From Phalacrocorax aristotelis (taxonomy: Eukaryota; Chordata; Aves; Suliformes; Phalacrocoracidae), in the NCBI RefSeq assembly GCF_949628215.1, contig NC_134276.1, forward strand, positions 59,433,733 to 59,497,732: DNA of 64,000 nt, given 5' to 3'. This document shows positions 20,301-33,000 of the stretch, piece by piece (within the stretch, counting starts at the first letter, position 1; the number at the start of each line of letters is the position of its first letter). The notes under the pieces were generated by a model. It was not told the origin of the DNA, did not search any database, and worked only from the letters and a program-made list of their open reading frames with translations. Both the position numbers and the translations under genes were made by a program.

Positions 20301-22402
20301 GGCACCCATCCCAGGGTGAGCAGAAGCTGCTGTTTTCGGGTGTCCCTGCTTCCAGCAGGCACCCAGCCAGGGTGCAGGGGACACCTTCTGGGGGGGTCCT
20401 GTGCAAACAGCATGGAAGATCTCTTTCCTGACATGTCCATCATGGCCATTAACCACGATGCAACCCCAGCCAGGTGGCCGCCAGGCGGCCAACCCACGCT
20501 GCTTGCCTGGGGGTCCATGCCACCCTTCCCAGAGCCAGCTGTTGGGTATTCTGGGGTAGAAGTGCCCCTCTGTGAGTCACCGGGGCGCTCTCACACATCA
20601 TCCTCACAGAGAACACCACTCTCTGCCATCCCGCGAAGGCTCCCTGCAGCCCCCTCTCCCTCCTGGAGGTCTTTGCATGGACGTTTCATCCCAACCCACC
20701 AGAAAAGCCAGCCTGCAGCTCCTCTTGGGTCAGGTCTTTCAGGCCACCAGCCGTAAGCCCGGCCATGGGGGCGGGTGTGATGGGTGAGGAAAGCTTGCAA
20801 AGAGCCATCAGAGCTGTGATAGGCAGGCGTTTGTTCGCCCTCACACATGCTGGGAGAGCTGTCACTGGCCTTGCTCCAGAGCTTCATCTTCAGGTACAAA
20901 GCCATGCTCAGGGGTGCTAAGGCTGTTGTTTACACCTGATGGGATTTCCCAGAGTTGAGAGATGATTTGGATCTGGACTTTCTGAAGGCAAGGCAGCATA
21001 ACAAATGAGGTAACAGCCCCTTCTCGGAGAGATGGCAGGAAGTTTGCGCCTCCTCTTTCCATTGTATCATTGCCTCTCCCTCTCTCCTTTCCCCGTCAAC
21101 TTCAGTTACCTTTTCTCTCTTCTACTGCAAAACATTTTCAGGAAGCTTTGGGTTTAGACACAAAAATCTCAAATCCAAATGCTTTCGGTTTCGATGCAAG
21201 AGGCAGGGATTTTCCACAGCTCAGCCCCTGGATCTCAGGCCACCACTAGTCATCTGGTGGTAGAGTAGAAATTAGAGAAGCGTCTGATTTTAACACCCAC
21301 CTGTCCATTCAGTAACAGCAGCTATGTGGGGAGGACAACATTTGAGATGCTTTAACTCAAGATGGTGGGAATTGTAGAGAAAGCAAAATCTGTGCTGAGA
21401 TTCCCACCAATTTGCGACAAAAATCTCAAGAAAATAATTACTGGGGGTTTGGTACACTTGAAACCTAATCTGGCCCTAAATCTAGGCGGGGAACACTGAA
21501 TAACAAAGCAGTTGAAATCTGCTTCTGCTTGACATGGCCTGGTTTATTCTGCATGCGCAGCATCAGCTCTGGAAATGGTGTTGCAGCACCAAGTCATGAC
21601 ACAGGCAGAGGAGCGACACAGCTCACCCGACCGTCCTGAGCGGTGGAACACAATGTGGCCACTCCCGGAGCTGCTTCCTTCCACCTTCAAGCCCAAAATG
21701 TGGGCACAAAGCCTTACATGTGGGCCACACAACCGTCACGGTTTCCATGTGCCTATTGTTTCACCGAGCCTGGCTGCAGTGAGGGGGTAGCTATGCAAAC
21801 AGGGGCAACTCTTAGTCATGAAGATCTAATGAATCTTGGCAGGAGAAATACCAATGAAATTCACATTATGAAATAACTTCCTCCAGCGAGCATGAAAAGG
21901 CACTTGTTCCCACGCTGCACTGAGACCTAGAAGCTCCATTTTGATTTTGCAGGAATAAGATGAAAGTTTTCTTGGTATCTGATTTCTGTGGTTAAAAACA
22001 ATGTTTAAACACTTGTTTAAAAAAAAAACCCAACATTCATAAGCCAAGTTTGGAGAACTGAGGTCCTATTTTTATCTGTTTTTTCTTATGCCTGGACCAC
22101 ATATGCTATACCCGTACACACATTTACAACATGCAGCTACGACATGAACAAAAGCACCTGGTGTAGAATAGTGTGCTCGGGGTGCAGAATGAGTGTTCAT
22201 GATAGAGAAAGTGCCAAAAATGTATCTTAATTTAGTCTGGATCTCCATTATCCTATAAAAATATTTCTTTTGACAGGTCACTTTCTTATCTTGTGACTCA
22301 TTAGTCATTTTTTTGTTTTTTAAATTGTCATTTATTATTCACATTCAGTGTTTAGGCCATGTTATGACCAGGTTTGGGTGCTCAGCACAGCACACCAAAG
22401 CC
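17341..22402. other. Intergenic region without recognised gene
   Basis: Mixed GC content with a T-run near 17450. A frame of about 214 codons on the - strand (17825-18469) has a low-complexity Lys/Thr start and no recognisable domain, so it is not called. Segments at 19450-20900 are GC-rich with many short frames on both strands. No CR1 was recognised here. Confidence 0.5.
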
Positions 22403-23480
22403 TCACAGATACACAGAATGGTTGAGGCTGGATGGGACCACTGGAGGTCATCTGGTCCAACGCCCCCTGCTCAACAGGGCCACCTAATGCTGGTTGCCCA
22501 GGACCATGTCCAGGCAGCTTTTGAATATCAAAGGATGGAGAATCCACAAGCTCCCTGGGCAACCCGTGCCAGTGCTCGGTCACCCCCACAGGAAAAAAGT
22601 GTTTCCTGAGGTTCAGAGGGAACATCCTGTGTTTCAGTTTGTGCCCATTGCCTCTGGTCCTCTCACTGGGCACCACTGAGAAGCCCCTGGCTCCCTTGTC
22701 TTTGCACCCTGCCTTCGGGTATTTTCAAACACTGATGAGATCCCCCTGAGCCTTCTCTTCCCCAGGCTGAGCAGTCCCAGCTCTCTCAGGCTCTCCTCAC
22801 TGGAGACTCACTCCAGTCCCTCCATCATCTTTGCAGCCTTTCACTGGACTTTCTCCAGTATGACTGTGCCTCTCATACTTGGGGAGCTCAGAACTGGACA
22901 CAGTACTCCGGGTGCGGCCTCACCAGTGCTGAGCAGAGGAGAAGGATCACCTCCCTCAACCTGCTGGCAATACTTTGTCTAATGCAGCCCAGGACACCAT
23001 TAGCTGCCTTTGCTGCAAGGGCACGTTGCTGGCTCATGTTCAACTTGGTGTCCACCAGGACCCTCGGGTGCTTTTCTGCCAAGCTGCTTTCCAGCTGGGT
23101 GGCCCCCAGCATGTGCTGGTGCCTGGGCTTGCTCCTCTCCAGGTGCAGGATTTTGTACTTCCTCTCACTGAACCCCACAAGGTTCCTGTCATCCCATTTC
23201 TCCAGCCTTTTGAGATCCCTCTGGATGGCAGCACAACCCTCTGGCATATCAGCCACTCCTCTCAGTTCGGTGTCATCAGCAAACTTGCTGAGGGTGCACT
23301 CTGCCCCCACACCCAGGCCATTAATGAAGAGGTTGAGCAGGACTGGACCCAGTAGTGACTGTGGTACACTGCTAGTTACTGGTCTCCAGCTAGGCTTTGC
23401 GCTGCTGATCACCAGCCTCTGGGCCTGGCCATTCAGCTAGTTTTCAACCCACCTCAATGCCTCAGCATCCTCTGCTGATT
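22403..23480 (-). mobile_element. CR1 LINE, about 1.1 kb, 5'-truncated
   Basis: The element runs leftward: its 3' end is at 22403 (an ACAGAAT-type remnant, then GGTTGAGGCTGGATGGGACC). The body extends to about 23480. The - strand frame 22888-23412 reads the C-terminal part of CR1 ORF2 reverse transcriptase, with a LLGPVLLNLFIN block and the FADDTEL catalytic motif, followed by the downstream RT/thumb region ([12 protein letters not shown]). Further toward the 3' end the frame is lost by substitutions and indels. It is a dead copy. Confidence 0.92.
22888..23412 (-). pseudogene. CR1 ORF2 reverse transcriptase remnant
   Basis: This 174-codon frame inside the CR1 copy carries the RT palm motif FADDTE and the ERSKPRHQHMLG and LVRPHPEYC blocks typical of the end of CR1 ORF2. 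The endonuclease and the N-terminal RT are missing by 5' truncation, so it has no expected activity. The displayed start is not a native start. Confidence 0.85.
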
Positions 23481-26400
23481 TATCTACCCATCAGTCTCAT
23501 GCAAGTAAGTGGGGTGCTATCTGCTTTATTGTGGGAAAGGAAACCTCAGAAAAGTCACGGTGAATAGTGAATAGCTAAAGACCTTGGCACCTGATTTTTT
23601 CAGAGCATTTCATTGTTGCTTGCTCAAAGAGTGGCTGTAACTGGCTGCAGCACCAGCCCCAGGCACTCAGCACTTCGCCTTTCTACCTTCCCATCCCCAG
23701 ATCCTGCAGAGTCCCGTGGCTTTTAGGAGAAGGTGGGTCCAGCTCGTTGTGGAATAAAAACCTTCCTTAATGAAAAACTTCCTTAATAAAAGCCTCCCTT
23801 ACCAGTGGTGGTCAGAGTGAGCTCAGGCTTTTGTGCCTATCCCTGCCTAGACTTGTCGTGGGCAAAGAGAGCAATCCATTTGCACCACAACAGAGATTCA
23901 CCCGCAGAGTGTTGCCCACACAGTGCCCAGCATGGCACAGTCCCGGGCAGAAAGCAGTCAGCAATCACTCAGTGAAAGTCTGTCGCAGACCCCTCCCCCA
24001 TGTGGTACGTGTGTGCGCGGGACCTTGGCTGACTTTGTAGAGTTTTAATATTGGCATCTCCTAATTTATAAGACTAGGAATGCAATTTTAATGTGGCTTT
24101 TTGGAGTTGCTTTAGTTGCTCCCTTCTTCTTTTTATGCTGCTTAGGAGAGCAGGCAGGAGAAGGAAGACGTGGCACCTCCGAGAGCCGTGATGCTCTCTG
24201 GTGCCCGTCACCACCGCGGCCACCAGCGCAGCCGTGGCACAGGCGACTGTGCCTTCCCTCTGGGGAGACGAGGAGTACCATGGGCCACTTGCTTCACAAC
24301 TGCTCCCTAGACAGCAAGGGAAAGCAGAGGTGTGGGTGCACATTGGTTTCTGCTGGGATACGTTTGACTGATTGCAGGCTGCCCTCCTGGAGCTGCCAGC
24401 ACCTTGCTCCCTCCTTGGATCCTGCCAGTGTCAGGTCCTCGCAGGGATCCCACCGGTCCCGCTTGCAACTGTTGTGCAGCAGCATATGGATGAGACCCTC
24501 GGGCAATTGGGGGCAAACACTAACATTTCTACTGAACTGATATTTTGGGGGAACCTGCAGCTTGGCCAGAAGATGAGGGAATTCCATGCAGTGAGCAAAA
24601 AACTGATGACCACACCTTTGGAAGCACATCCCTCTGTAATGGTTGGCTCCCTTGGGAGGCTAGCACATCTCTGCAAAACCACAGCATTATATTTTCATGT
24701 GTGAAAGGGAATGTTTCTCTTTAATTTTACTTTCAGAAATCATTAAATCCTTTTTAGGTGGAATTTTCTGGCAGCACTCACCCCAAGGCAGTCTTTCCAC
24801 AAAACCAGCCTGAAACCCAAACCATACCTGTCTGGTCAAAGCTGTACAGACCCAAAAGATGTGTAACCACAGCGAGAGCTGCCACGCCAGCCTCCTGCAC
24901 TGCTCCCAAACGGTGCCTGCTCCCACCCCGCAGCCAGCCCAGGCTCAGCCCCTGCTCACAGCACTCTGGGGACTCGCCCAGCAATGTGGTGGGGTATCCC
25001 ACAGGATGGGGGTAGGACATCCATGTGTGTTGCAAATGAAAGGGACTTTGCTATTTAAAAAACAAATTGAGAGCCCAGGACACAAATGTGTGTGTACGTG
25101 TACGTGCATCTACACGTATGTTCATGTTCCACAGGAGTTTTACAAGGAGCTGGGAAACTGGGACTACAGACCAGGCACTTCTGGGGCTGAACAGTAAGTA
25201 GAGAGCAACATCTAAGAGTCAATCCTCTGTTTTGCTTTGCCATTTCCTCATGAAGGACCATGTTCGTGTGAGTAAGATTTTGTTTAAGGCTGCAAGAAAA
25301 TTTGGCTGTTAGATAATAATACCCTCAAAAAGGTTGGAAGTTGCTGGGGACAAGGAAGGGAGATGTTCTTGCACCATTCAATTACATGGTGCAATTCTGG
25401 TGAGGGTCTTGGTATCCTTCCCCAACAAAATAGAACCAAATGGCCCTGCTTTTCTCTGCAGCTCCCTTCCCTGGCAGAGCTTTTCCCCTGAAGCCCACTT
25501 GCATTGAGCAATGTGCTTCACCGAACCCTCCACAACTTCTGCTCCTTCTCTCTTGGCTGTGTTGCGGCTCTGTGTCTACATAAGAAAACATGCTGCTTAA
25601 ACCAGATTGACTTAAACACAAAAATTTAATCTGACTGAATTTTGGTGATGCTTTAAATGTCTGGGTTATATTGAAGGATTTATTTTGCAGTCAGCAAATT
25701 TTACCTTTTAGGGCTTACAAGAAAGACCAGGCAGATACCTCTTAAATGAAACCACCTTAAATGTCCATAGTTTTCAGGATTTGTTGGCTAAATATTGTTC
25801 TAATGTGTTTATTACATGCCTTTGCTTCTCCACTCTTGTCTCCTGAGTTCAAGCTGTGGTTGCTTTCCTCCCTTACACACCTGGGAATACAGTTACCGAA
25901 TTATTTCTTCATAGTGGAAATTTTGCTTCCTGGGGTTTCATTCACTTTTAACGTATTCCTGGAGACTGCAACATTTTAGCTGCTAATGCTTATTGAAAAC
26001 ACTTGAGTCTGGGGCTCTAATATAGCTACGTGTGATGCTTAATTCTTTGGATGGTTTGTAATCATGAAGAGTTTGGTCTGACAGCATAATTGTGAGTGGA
26101 GAGACTTCTGAGCACTCCATAAAAAGCAGAAAATAAGATGGTACAAGCTTTTGCATCTTCAGGGAAGTTTCTGTGTACATGGTAGATACAGAAAATGGAC
26201 CTCAAAATTAAGCTTTTTTTTTTGGAAAAAGCAGAATTGGATGTTAGCTTAAGGGAAGACCTTTTCACGAAACAATACATATAAAATACACATAAACATA
26301 AAAATAGACATACACATACACATGCTCCATACACATAAAAATAGAGCCTTCTCAGCATCGCATTGAGCCACCCTAAAAAACCATGAGCCACATCTTCACC

Positions 26401-26549
26401 AGGCTAACAGATGCCCAATCTGACTTTGGGAGGGGAGGGGAATCAGCTTTTAACACCCCAAGTGAGAGGGCTGGCCATGGCTTGCTCCAAGCCCCTTCTT
26501 ACTGGGAAGGCTTCGCACAAGTGGGAAGCACCAACATTTCCAATGGGGT
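23481..26549. other. Intergenic region without recognised gene
   Basis: No gene is supported. It includes a short alternating purine-pyrimidine run at about 25083-25130 and an ACATAAAAATAGA-type AT-rich repeat at about 26270-26345. The frames present are short and overlap on both strands. Confidence 0.5.
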
Positions 26550-27150
26550 GACTTCCTGGGGTGCATGAAAAGGAGTGTGGCCAGCAGGTTGAGGCAGGTT
26601 ATCCTCCCCCTTTACTCTGCCCTCGTGAGGCCACATTTGGAGTCCTGTGTCCAGTTCTGGGTCTCCCAGTTTAAGAAGGACAGGGAACTGCTTGAGCAAG
26701 TCCAGCAGAGAGCTACCAGGATGATCAGGGGACTGGAGCATCTCCCTTATGAGGAAAGGCTGAGAGACCTGGGTTTGTTTAGCCTGGAGAAGAGAAGACT
26801 GAGGGGGGATTTCATAAATACCTATAAATATCTAAAGGGTGGGTGTCAGGAGGATGGGACTGGACTCTTTTCAGTGATGCCCAGTGACAGGACAAGGGGC
26901 AATGAGCACAGGTTGGAACACAGGAAGTTCCACTTAAATCGGAGAAAAATCTTTCCCGTGAGGGTGCCAGAGCAGCGGCACAGGCTGCCCAGGGAGGCTG
27001 TGGAATATCCTTCCCTGAAGACATTCAAAACCCGCCTGGACACGTTCCTGTGCCCCCTGCTCTGGGTGTCCCTGCTCAAGCAGGGGGGTTGGACAAGATG
27101 ATCTCCAGAGGTCCCTTCCAACCCCTGCCATTCTGTGATTCTGTGATTTG
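26550..27150 (+). mobile_element. CR1 LINE 3' end, relatively young
   Basis: This is a 5'-truncated CR1 of about 600 bp. A 178-codon frame (26565-27101) is still open and reads the ORF2 C-terminus: [20 protein letters not shown], then [18 protein letters not shown] and [13 protein letters not shown]. The 3' end has GGTTGGACAAGATGATCTCC, AGAGGTCCCTTCCAACCCC and two ATTCTGTG octamers. The open frame suggests a younger copy than those at 13 kb or 37 kb. Confidence 0.93.
26565..27101 (+). pseudogene. CR1 ORF2 C-terminal remnant, still open
   Basis: A 178-residue open frame covers the region after the reverse transcriptase core of CR1 ORF2. It is a 5'-truncated fragment lacking endonuclease and RT catalytic motifs; the ATG is fortuitous. 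No cellular function is implied. Confidence 0.85.
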
Positions 27151-29694
27151 CAGAGGCATTGATAATTCCCTTCCGTCTGCCGCCACAGCTACCCACTGCT
27201 CACCACCCTAGCACCTGCACAGATTTTACCTTTGTCGTGAGACACGGAGGAATGATTTGCATCTCACAGACAGGGCAGGGAACGAGGTACTCTAGTTTAC
27301 TTTCTTTACAAATCGCAGTTGTACAGTTTAGCATCACAGAGTGAGAATTCTTAAAGTGGGACATTGCTTGTGAGCCATGCTGGAAACTTTTAGAGACTGC
27401 TAAAGTAACGAATTTGTTATTCAGCAAGTATTTCGCTTGTGACAAAATACCATGCAGCTTAGCATGTTGTCAAAGCGAGTGCTGATTTTTTTTTTTTGGT
27501 TTGGCTCTCCGCCAGAGTTAATTGTCTGCAGCAACCCATGCAGCTGGGAGCTGTTAAAATGTGTAATCTCAAAACATGCAGTCAGAGAGAAGCGTTTTGT
27601 TCTTCACACTCTCTGATCAAAGTCTGACCCCGAAGTTGTCTAAAACCCCAATTACTTTGAAATCATTTTCAAATGCAGGAGCAGGTCTCCATCCTTACAC
27701 AGCTGTTAGAGCATGCTGCTGCTTCTTTACTATCCTCACATATAGCGCATGTGGGTATTGCACCGTCTACCGCTGACAACCCTCAAGCGAGCCCTTTAGC
27801 ACTTTTGCTAAACGTGTCCTTAATCATAGGCTCCCTGTAACAGTGTGAATGTCCCTGCTTAGGAGGGACGTGACCTCTCTGGTTACAAACGGTCAATGTC
27901 AGAATGAGTCAAAGCCTAGCTGATAGAAAATGGGAATAACAAAGATTATTTCTAAAAGGACAAGAAACAAAGGGTTTTTCTTTTTAAGAGCTGTGGGAAA
28001 TTTGAGGGAGGCCAGTAATTTCCCATATCTCCAGCGCTGTAGTCATCTGATGAATTCACTTGGCCTTGACCAGTGATTACTCGACACACAGTTTCGCATG
28101 AGATGACCTGTTTGCCATGGCCTTGCTAGGTTTTTTTCTAAAAAAAAAATATGCATTCAAGTAGTCTGAGACAATACAGTCATCATCCTAATCTGATTTA
28201 AATGCCAGCTCCTAAGAAGCATAAAATTAGTATTTACTAGAAATGAAGACAGGGTAGTTTCAATAGCTAGTCTTTGATACTCCTCACAAGGTGCAGATAA
28301 GGATACACACTGTCTCCCCACCCACACTTGGTTCACAAATTAATAGCCTGGCTATGGCTGGCAGACCAAATGCTTCTCGCTGTGAAAAAGCAGCTTCTGC
28401 CTTCAGCTCTTTCTGGTAACAGAGAACAAAAGGTCTGGCCACCGTCACGCCATCCTGGCCACCACTGCCAGCAGGGTGCCCACGGGCAGCTGATCCCACT
28501 GTCCTCCCGAAAGTGCAGCAAGATCCTCCCGCTCCTTCCTGCCACCCAGCTCCTGCTGCCTCGCCACGTGTCGCCGGTCGCAGCCACGTTTTGCTTACAG
28601 GGTCCACATGCACAGGCGACCCAGCAAACCCTCTGTGGCTGACCCAAAGCCAGACCCGTCGGCAGGGCTGGGCATTCACCTGCAGGCTTCATGCTGCTGG
28701 GTCATGCTCCCACACCAAAATAATTCTTAATTTCAATGCTCGCATGGTTCTTATTTCACAGGCAGTTGCTCCCAATATTTGTTTTGCACAGCTGATCTGT
28801 CAATTAAAAAATGTAAACACTTTTTCTGGATAATGTGTGTTGATGATAGGATTAACGTTTGTAATTGAGTGCAGATGGGGGTGAGGATGGGGGTGAAGGT
28901 GATTTCATACTCAGAAGCATGTTTTCTTCCTGAGATGTGAACAGCTTCATTCTACTCTCTGAGGTAGAGCAAATCTGTGGGTGGACTCCCCATGGCTGCC
29001 TGAGCCCAAGGGCTTGTGTACCATCACATGGGACTCTTGAGAAATGAGAAGGTATTGTAAAATTTATCAAGCTTGACAGGGAAAAGGTACTTACTACTTG
29101 GATGACCCAGTTTTTCATCAGAAACCAGTCTGAGGTAAAAGAAGTTACCGCATTGGGGCGCTTTGGTAAGGTCTAGTAAGCAAATGCTAATTAGATTCAA
29201 ATTAATGCACAGGCTGTGGGCTTTTGTGGGAAGAAATATCCCTGAACATAGAGACCATGCTCTCTGCAGGGCAAGCAGCGACCAGGTCCATGGGGGGAGG
29301 TTAAAGGGACATTCCCTGAGCCACCCAGCTCAAGAGGCGGTGAAGCACGTCCTCAGACCAATCTAAAAGTTTGCTTAAATATTATTTCCTCCAAGGAACC
29401 CTTTGTTAATGTGCCTTAATGCTCCCAGGTGTGATGTGCAGCCCACCTGTGAGGAGCAGGGTGGCATGGAGCAAAGCTGCAGTGGGGTGGGACAGCCCCA
29501 GTGGAGGAAGGGATTGTGCCAATGACCGTCACCGGTAGTGTTGAACTTTCTCTGCCCCCCTGAGCATGCATGGTATCTGCAGGGCAATGCTGGGGACAAG
29601 CCCTGGCACAGCAAGGGTGGCAGGTTAACACCTCTGGGGCTTTCAGGAGGAGCAGGAAGGGACCTTGGACCCACCAAAGCCACAGTGATGTTCG
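27151..29694. other. Intergenic spacer between two inverted CR1 copies
   Basis: No gene is supported. It contains a T/A-rich stretch around 27488 and 28134, and a GC-rich patch at about 28430-28680 where frames of 100-130 codons overlap on both strands, which is typical of non-coding GC-rich DNA. Confidence 0.5.
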
Positions 29695-30088
29695 TCACAG
29701 AATCACAGAATCACAGAATGGCAGGGGTTGGAAGGGACCTCTGGAGATCATCTTGTCCAACCCCCCTGCTTGAGCAGGGACACCCAGAGCAGGGGGCACA
29801 GGAACATGTCCAGGCGGGTTTTGAATGTCTCCAGGGAAGGAGACTCCACAGCCTCCCTGGGCAGCCTGTGCCACTGCTCTGGCACCCTCACGGGAAAGGA
29901 GTTTTTTCCTCATGTTTAAGTGGAACTTCCTGTGTTCCAACCTGTGCCCGTTGCCCCTTGTCCTGTCATTGGGCACCACTGAAAAGAGTCCAGTCCCATC
30001 CTCTTGACGTCCGCCCTTTAGATATTTATAAGTATTGATAAGGTCCCCCCTCAGTCTTCTCTTCTCCAGACAGAACAAACCCAAGCCA
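29695..30088 (-). mobile_element. CR1 LINE 3' end, relatively young
   Basis: The leftward copy begins (its 3' end) with three direct TCACAGAA octamers at 29695-29719, followed by the reverse complement of the same 3' segment seen at 26550-27150. The - strand frame 29695-30084 reads [20 protein letters not shown] and [17 protein letters not shown], then shifts. It belongs to the same subfamily as the 26.5-kb copy and lies in opposite orientation. Confidence 0.93.
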
Positions 30089-33000
30089 TGGTCCCATTAT
30101 AAGATCCTCCAGTTTCTATGGAGGGAAAGTCACCTTGCTGTCTCTCCTGTGTGTACATTGTGCAGCCGGGAAGAAGTATTTAGCGACTTTTGGATTTCTG
30201 ATGGTAGGCATTTCTCTAGGCCTGAGCTGAGGAGGGTGGCGCAGAGCTGTCAACAGGTCCTGGTGCAGATTCACAGAAGTGGTGGAGGGAGGAAGTGGTT
30301 GCTCTCATCTCCGGATGATCTGCTGCTAGACACCAATTGCAAAGCCTTGTACAAGGCCCATGACAGAGGTTGCGTTGCGTAGGCAAGGAGGGATGGGGAG
30401 TTAGTGGAAAAAAACATTTAAGGGAAGAAAAGCAGTTTTTGTAAGTGGGGGAAAAAAGCCATCCCACATCACCTGTTTGTTTGAGACAGGTTGGTGCGGT
30501 CCTGTTCGGTGCAGATCAAGCTCAGGCACTTCTCCATGCAGCAGCCATTGGCCCTGGGACCAAAGGGGCTGCCGAGGTGACAGAAAGTTGCTCTGGGCAG
30601 CGGGAGGCCTGCTTGCCCTGTGGGGAAGATGTTGCTGGGACAGGGGCACAGGGGGCTGGTGCACACCAGGCTGGTTCCATACCCCAGGATGCCCAGGTAG
30701 GAGATGGGCTGGAGTACATCAGCCCATGTTGGCCAAAGGACTTGGTTTTGCCCAGGGTTCTGGTCTTGTGTGACAGGGCCAGAGGGGTGCTGGAAGGAAG
30801 CAGGTAGAACTGCAGGAGATGGAATGATTTCCTTCTCTTTCTGAGCCCATCTAGAGCAGGGAGGGGGCAGGGAGGGCAACAGGGGTGCTGAGCCCCAACC
30901 CATGTCCTCTCCATAGTCAGAGTGCCAAAGAAGCGTTGATTTACAGCAAGAAATTAGGAAAATGGAGAGACAGCAAAACCAGACTTTAGTCCTCACATGC
31001 TATTTTAGGATACCTAGAGGTGCTCCCCACCATCCCTTACCTTCCCATAGACACAAAAGATGTCGGCTTAGGATTGTGCACTAGCAGTGATTAAATACTG
31101 CATTAACTGCCACTTACTAAAAGAATTAGATTTTTTAGTAGGAAAGATAGGGAGAAATACATGCACAAAACACCCACCACAAATCACAGGTAACTGTGTC
31201 TGTGCACCAGGATGCGAAAAGTTGAGACCCAGAGTCCGCCTTGCTTAAACACTCATTTTCTTAACTCGCAGAGGCCAATGGCAGCTGCCTTCAGCAGCTT
31301 TTGGGTTTCATGCCTGGAAATGGAGCGGACCGGTGGGGAGAGCCAGCTCCCCGGTGCCACTAGAGGTCACCGTCTCAACGAGGCACCGGCAGCGGTACCG
31401 GCGGTGGTACCGGCAGCGGGGGCGGGAGCACAGGCAATAATCCCTTACGAACATGGGTTTTCACTAGTGTTTACACGCAGGCATTTTTAACGTGCAAGAA
31501 CCTACGTCCAACCTCTTGCAAAAGCTCCAGGAAAAGTTTGGTGAAGTGGACAGAGTTAGAACAGTTTATTAATATAAAGGAAGGAGGGAAAAATCAAAGG
31601 TTTGTGCTTTGAGAGCGAGGACTTCTTGAGTCACTTTGCTCTACTTGATATATTACTAGTAGTCATTAGTCTAAATACTTTAATAAAACCTAAATCTGCT
31701 TACCTAGTTAGAGAATTTAAAAGCATTCAGATGGAAAATGCGCTTTTTTTGAGCTTCTGAAACTCAAGGGGGCTTTTGAAGGACAACTCCACAGCATCCT
31801 ATGCAAAACCTTCCCTGCCACAGCTCTTGGAAGCTGATTCTTTCTGCAAGCCTCAGTGCCAGCTGTCTCCCGCACTGGCACCTCCATCAAATGCATCTTC
31901 ACATTTCCTTACCTCTACCCTACAGCAAGAGCAGAAGTGAGGTCTTGGCTTCAGTGGGGCTTTATAGGAGCTGCTGCACTAAAATCTTTCCTTTAAAACC
32001 TTTGCTCCTTATTGCGTACGAACTGAAGACATTGAAGTTAAGAGAGGTATTAAACTTGCCAAGGGAAATACCTACAATCAGGCTGTTGTTTAACCTTCTC
32101 CCAGAGCTTTCCCCCATCTCCTTCATTGGATGCTTTCACTTGTGCCTAAAGTTCTGCCTCTTTGGGGATGGAAGGCTCTCATTTACATGCCTCGAATATT
32201 TCTGCGTAAGGTAAAATTTAGAAGTAACCAACCATCATGGTTTTAGCCAGGTTTTGCTTTGAATCACTGGCTTACCTCAAAGCAAAACTGAGAAAAAGCC
32301 TTGGGCTAACTCTTATGATCTTGCACCTCGGACTACTGCACACATTCAGAGGCAATGCCGGCAGCTATCGCTCCCGTTAGAAACCAGACGAAACACCCTC
32401 GATTTCAGTGGTGAAACTGAGAGCAGGATTTGTTTTTAGTGGCTACCCCATATTTAGCTGGCGGAAATGCCGGTAGCAATCACCACCGCCATTGAGCAAA
32501 CCCACTCTCGCTTTCCACACCGGCACCCTCTGCCGAGCTGCCACTCTCATGACGCTGCGTTTTGGGGAAGGCCTGGACCTAAAGCCCTGCGTGAGACTGG
32601 GAAATGCCTCATGGTGAGGAGGGTGGGGGCAGTTTTGACCAGTGGAAGGCGATGGGTACATGGCACCACGGAGCACAAACTGGTCAGCGTGGCATGGCTG
32701 ACTCTGGCACCCGAAATGCCTTTCCCCGTGAAAGCCAAGCTCCTCCGGGGCTGTAAGAAGGTTGCCCTCATAATCTTGTCCCACAAAATTTCCTGTAGAA
32801 AAATGCATTTTTCTCATGCTGCAAATGCTTGACAGCCCTGTTTTGCCTCGATGCTCTTGCTGTGCATGGATACCATAATGCTGGTGAGCAGGTTCAGAAC
32901 AGGCAAATCCTTCCCCTTTGATTCTTTTATCACACCTCAAAGACCCCAGCTGTTTTATTTTACAAAGGAGCCTCACTGTCACTAGGGGAAGTTTAATGCA

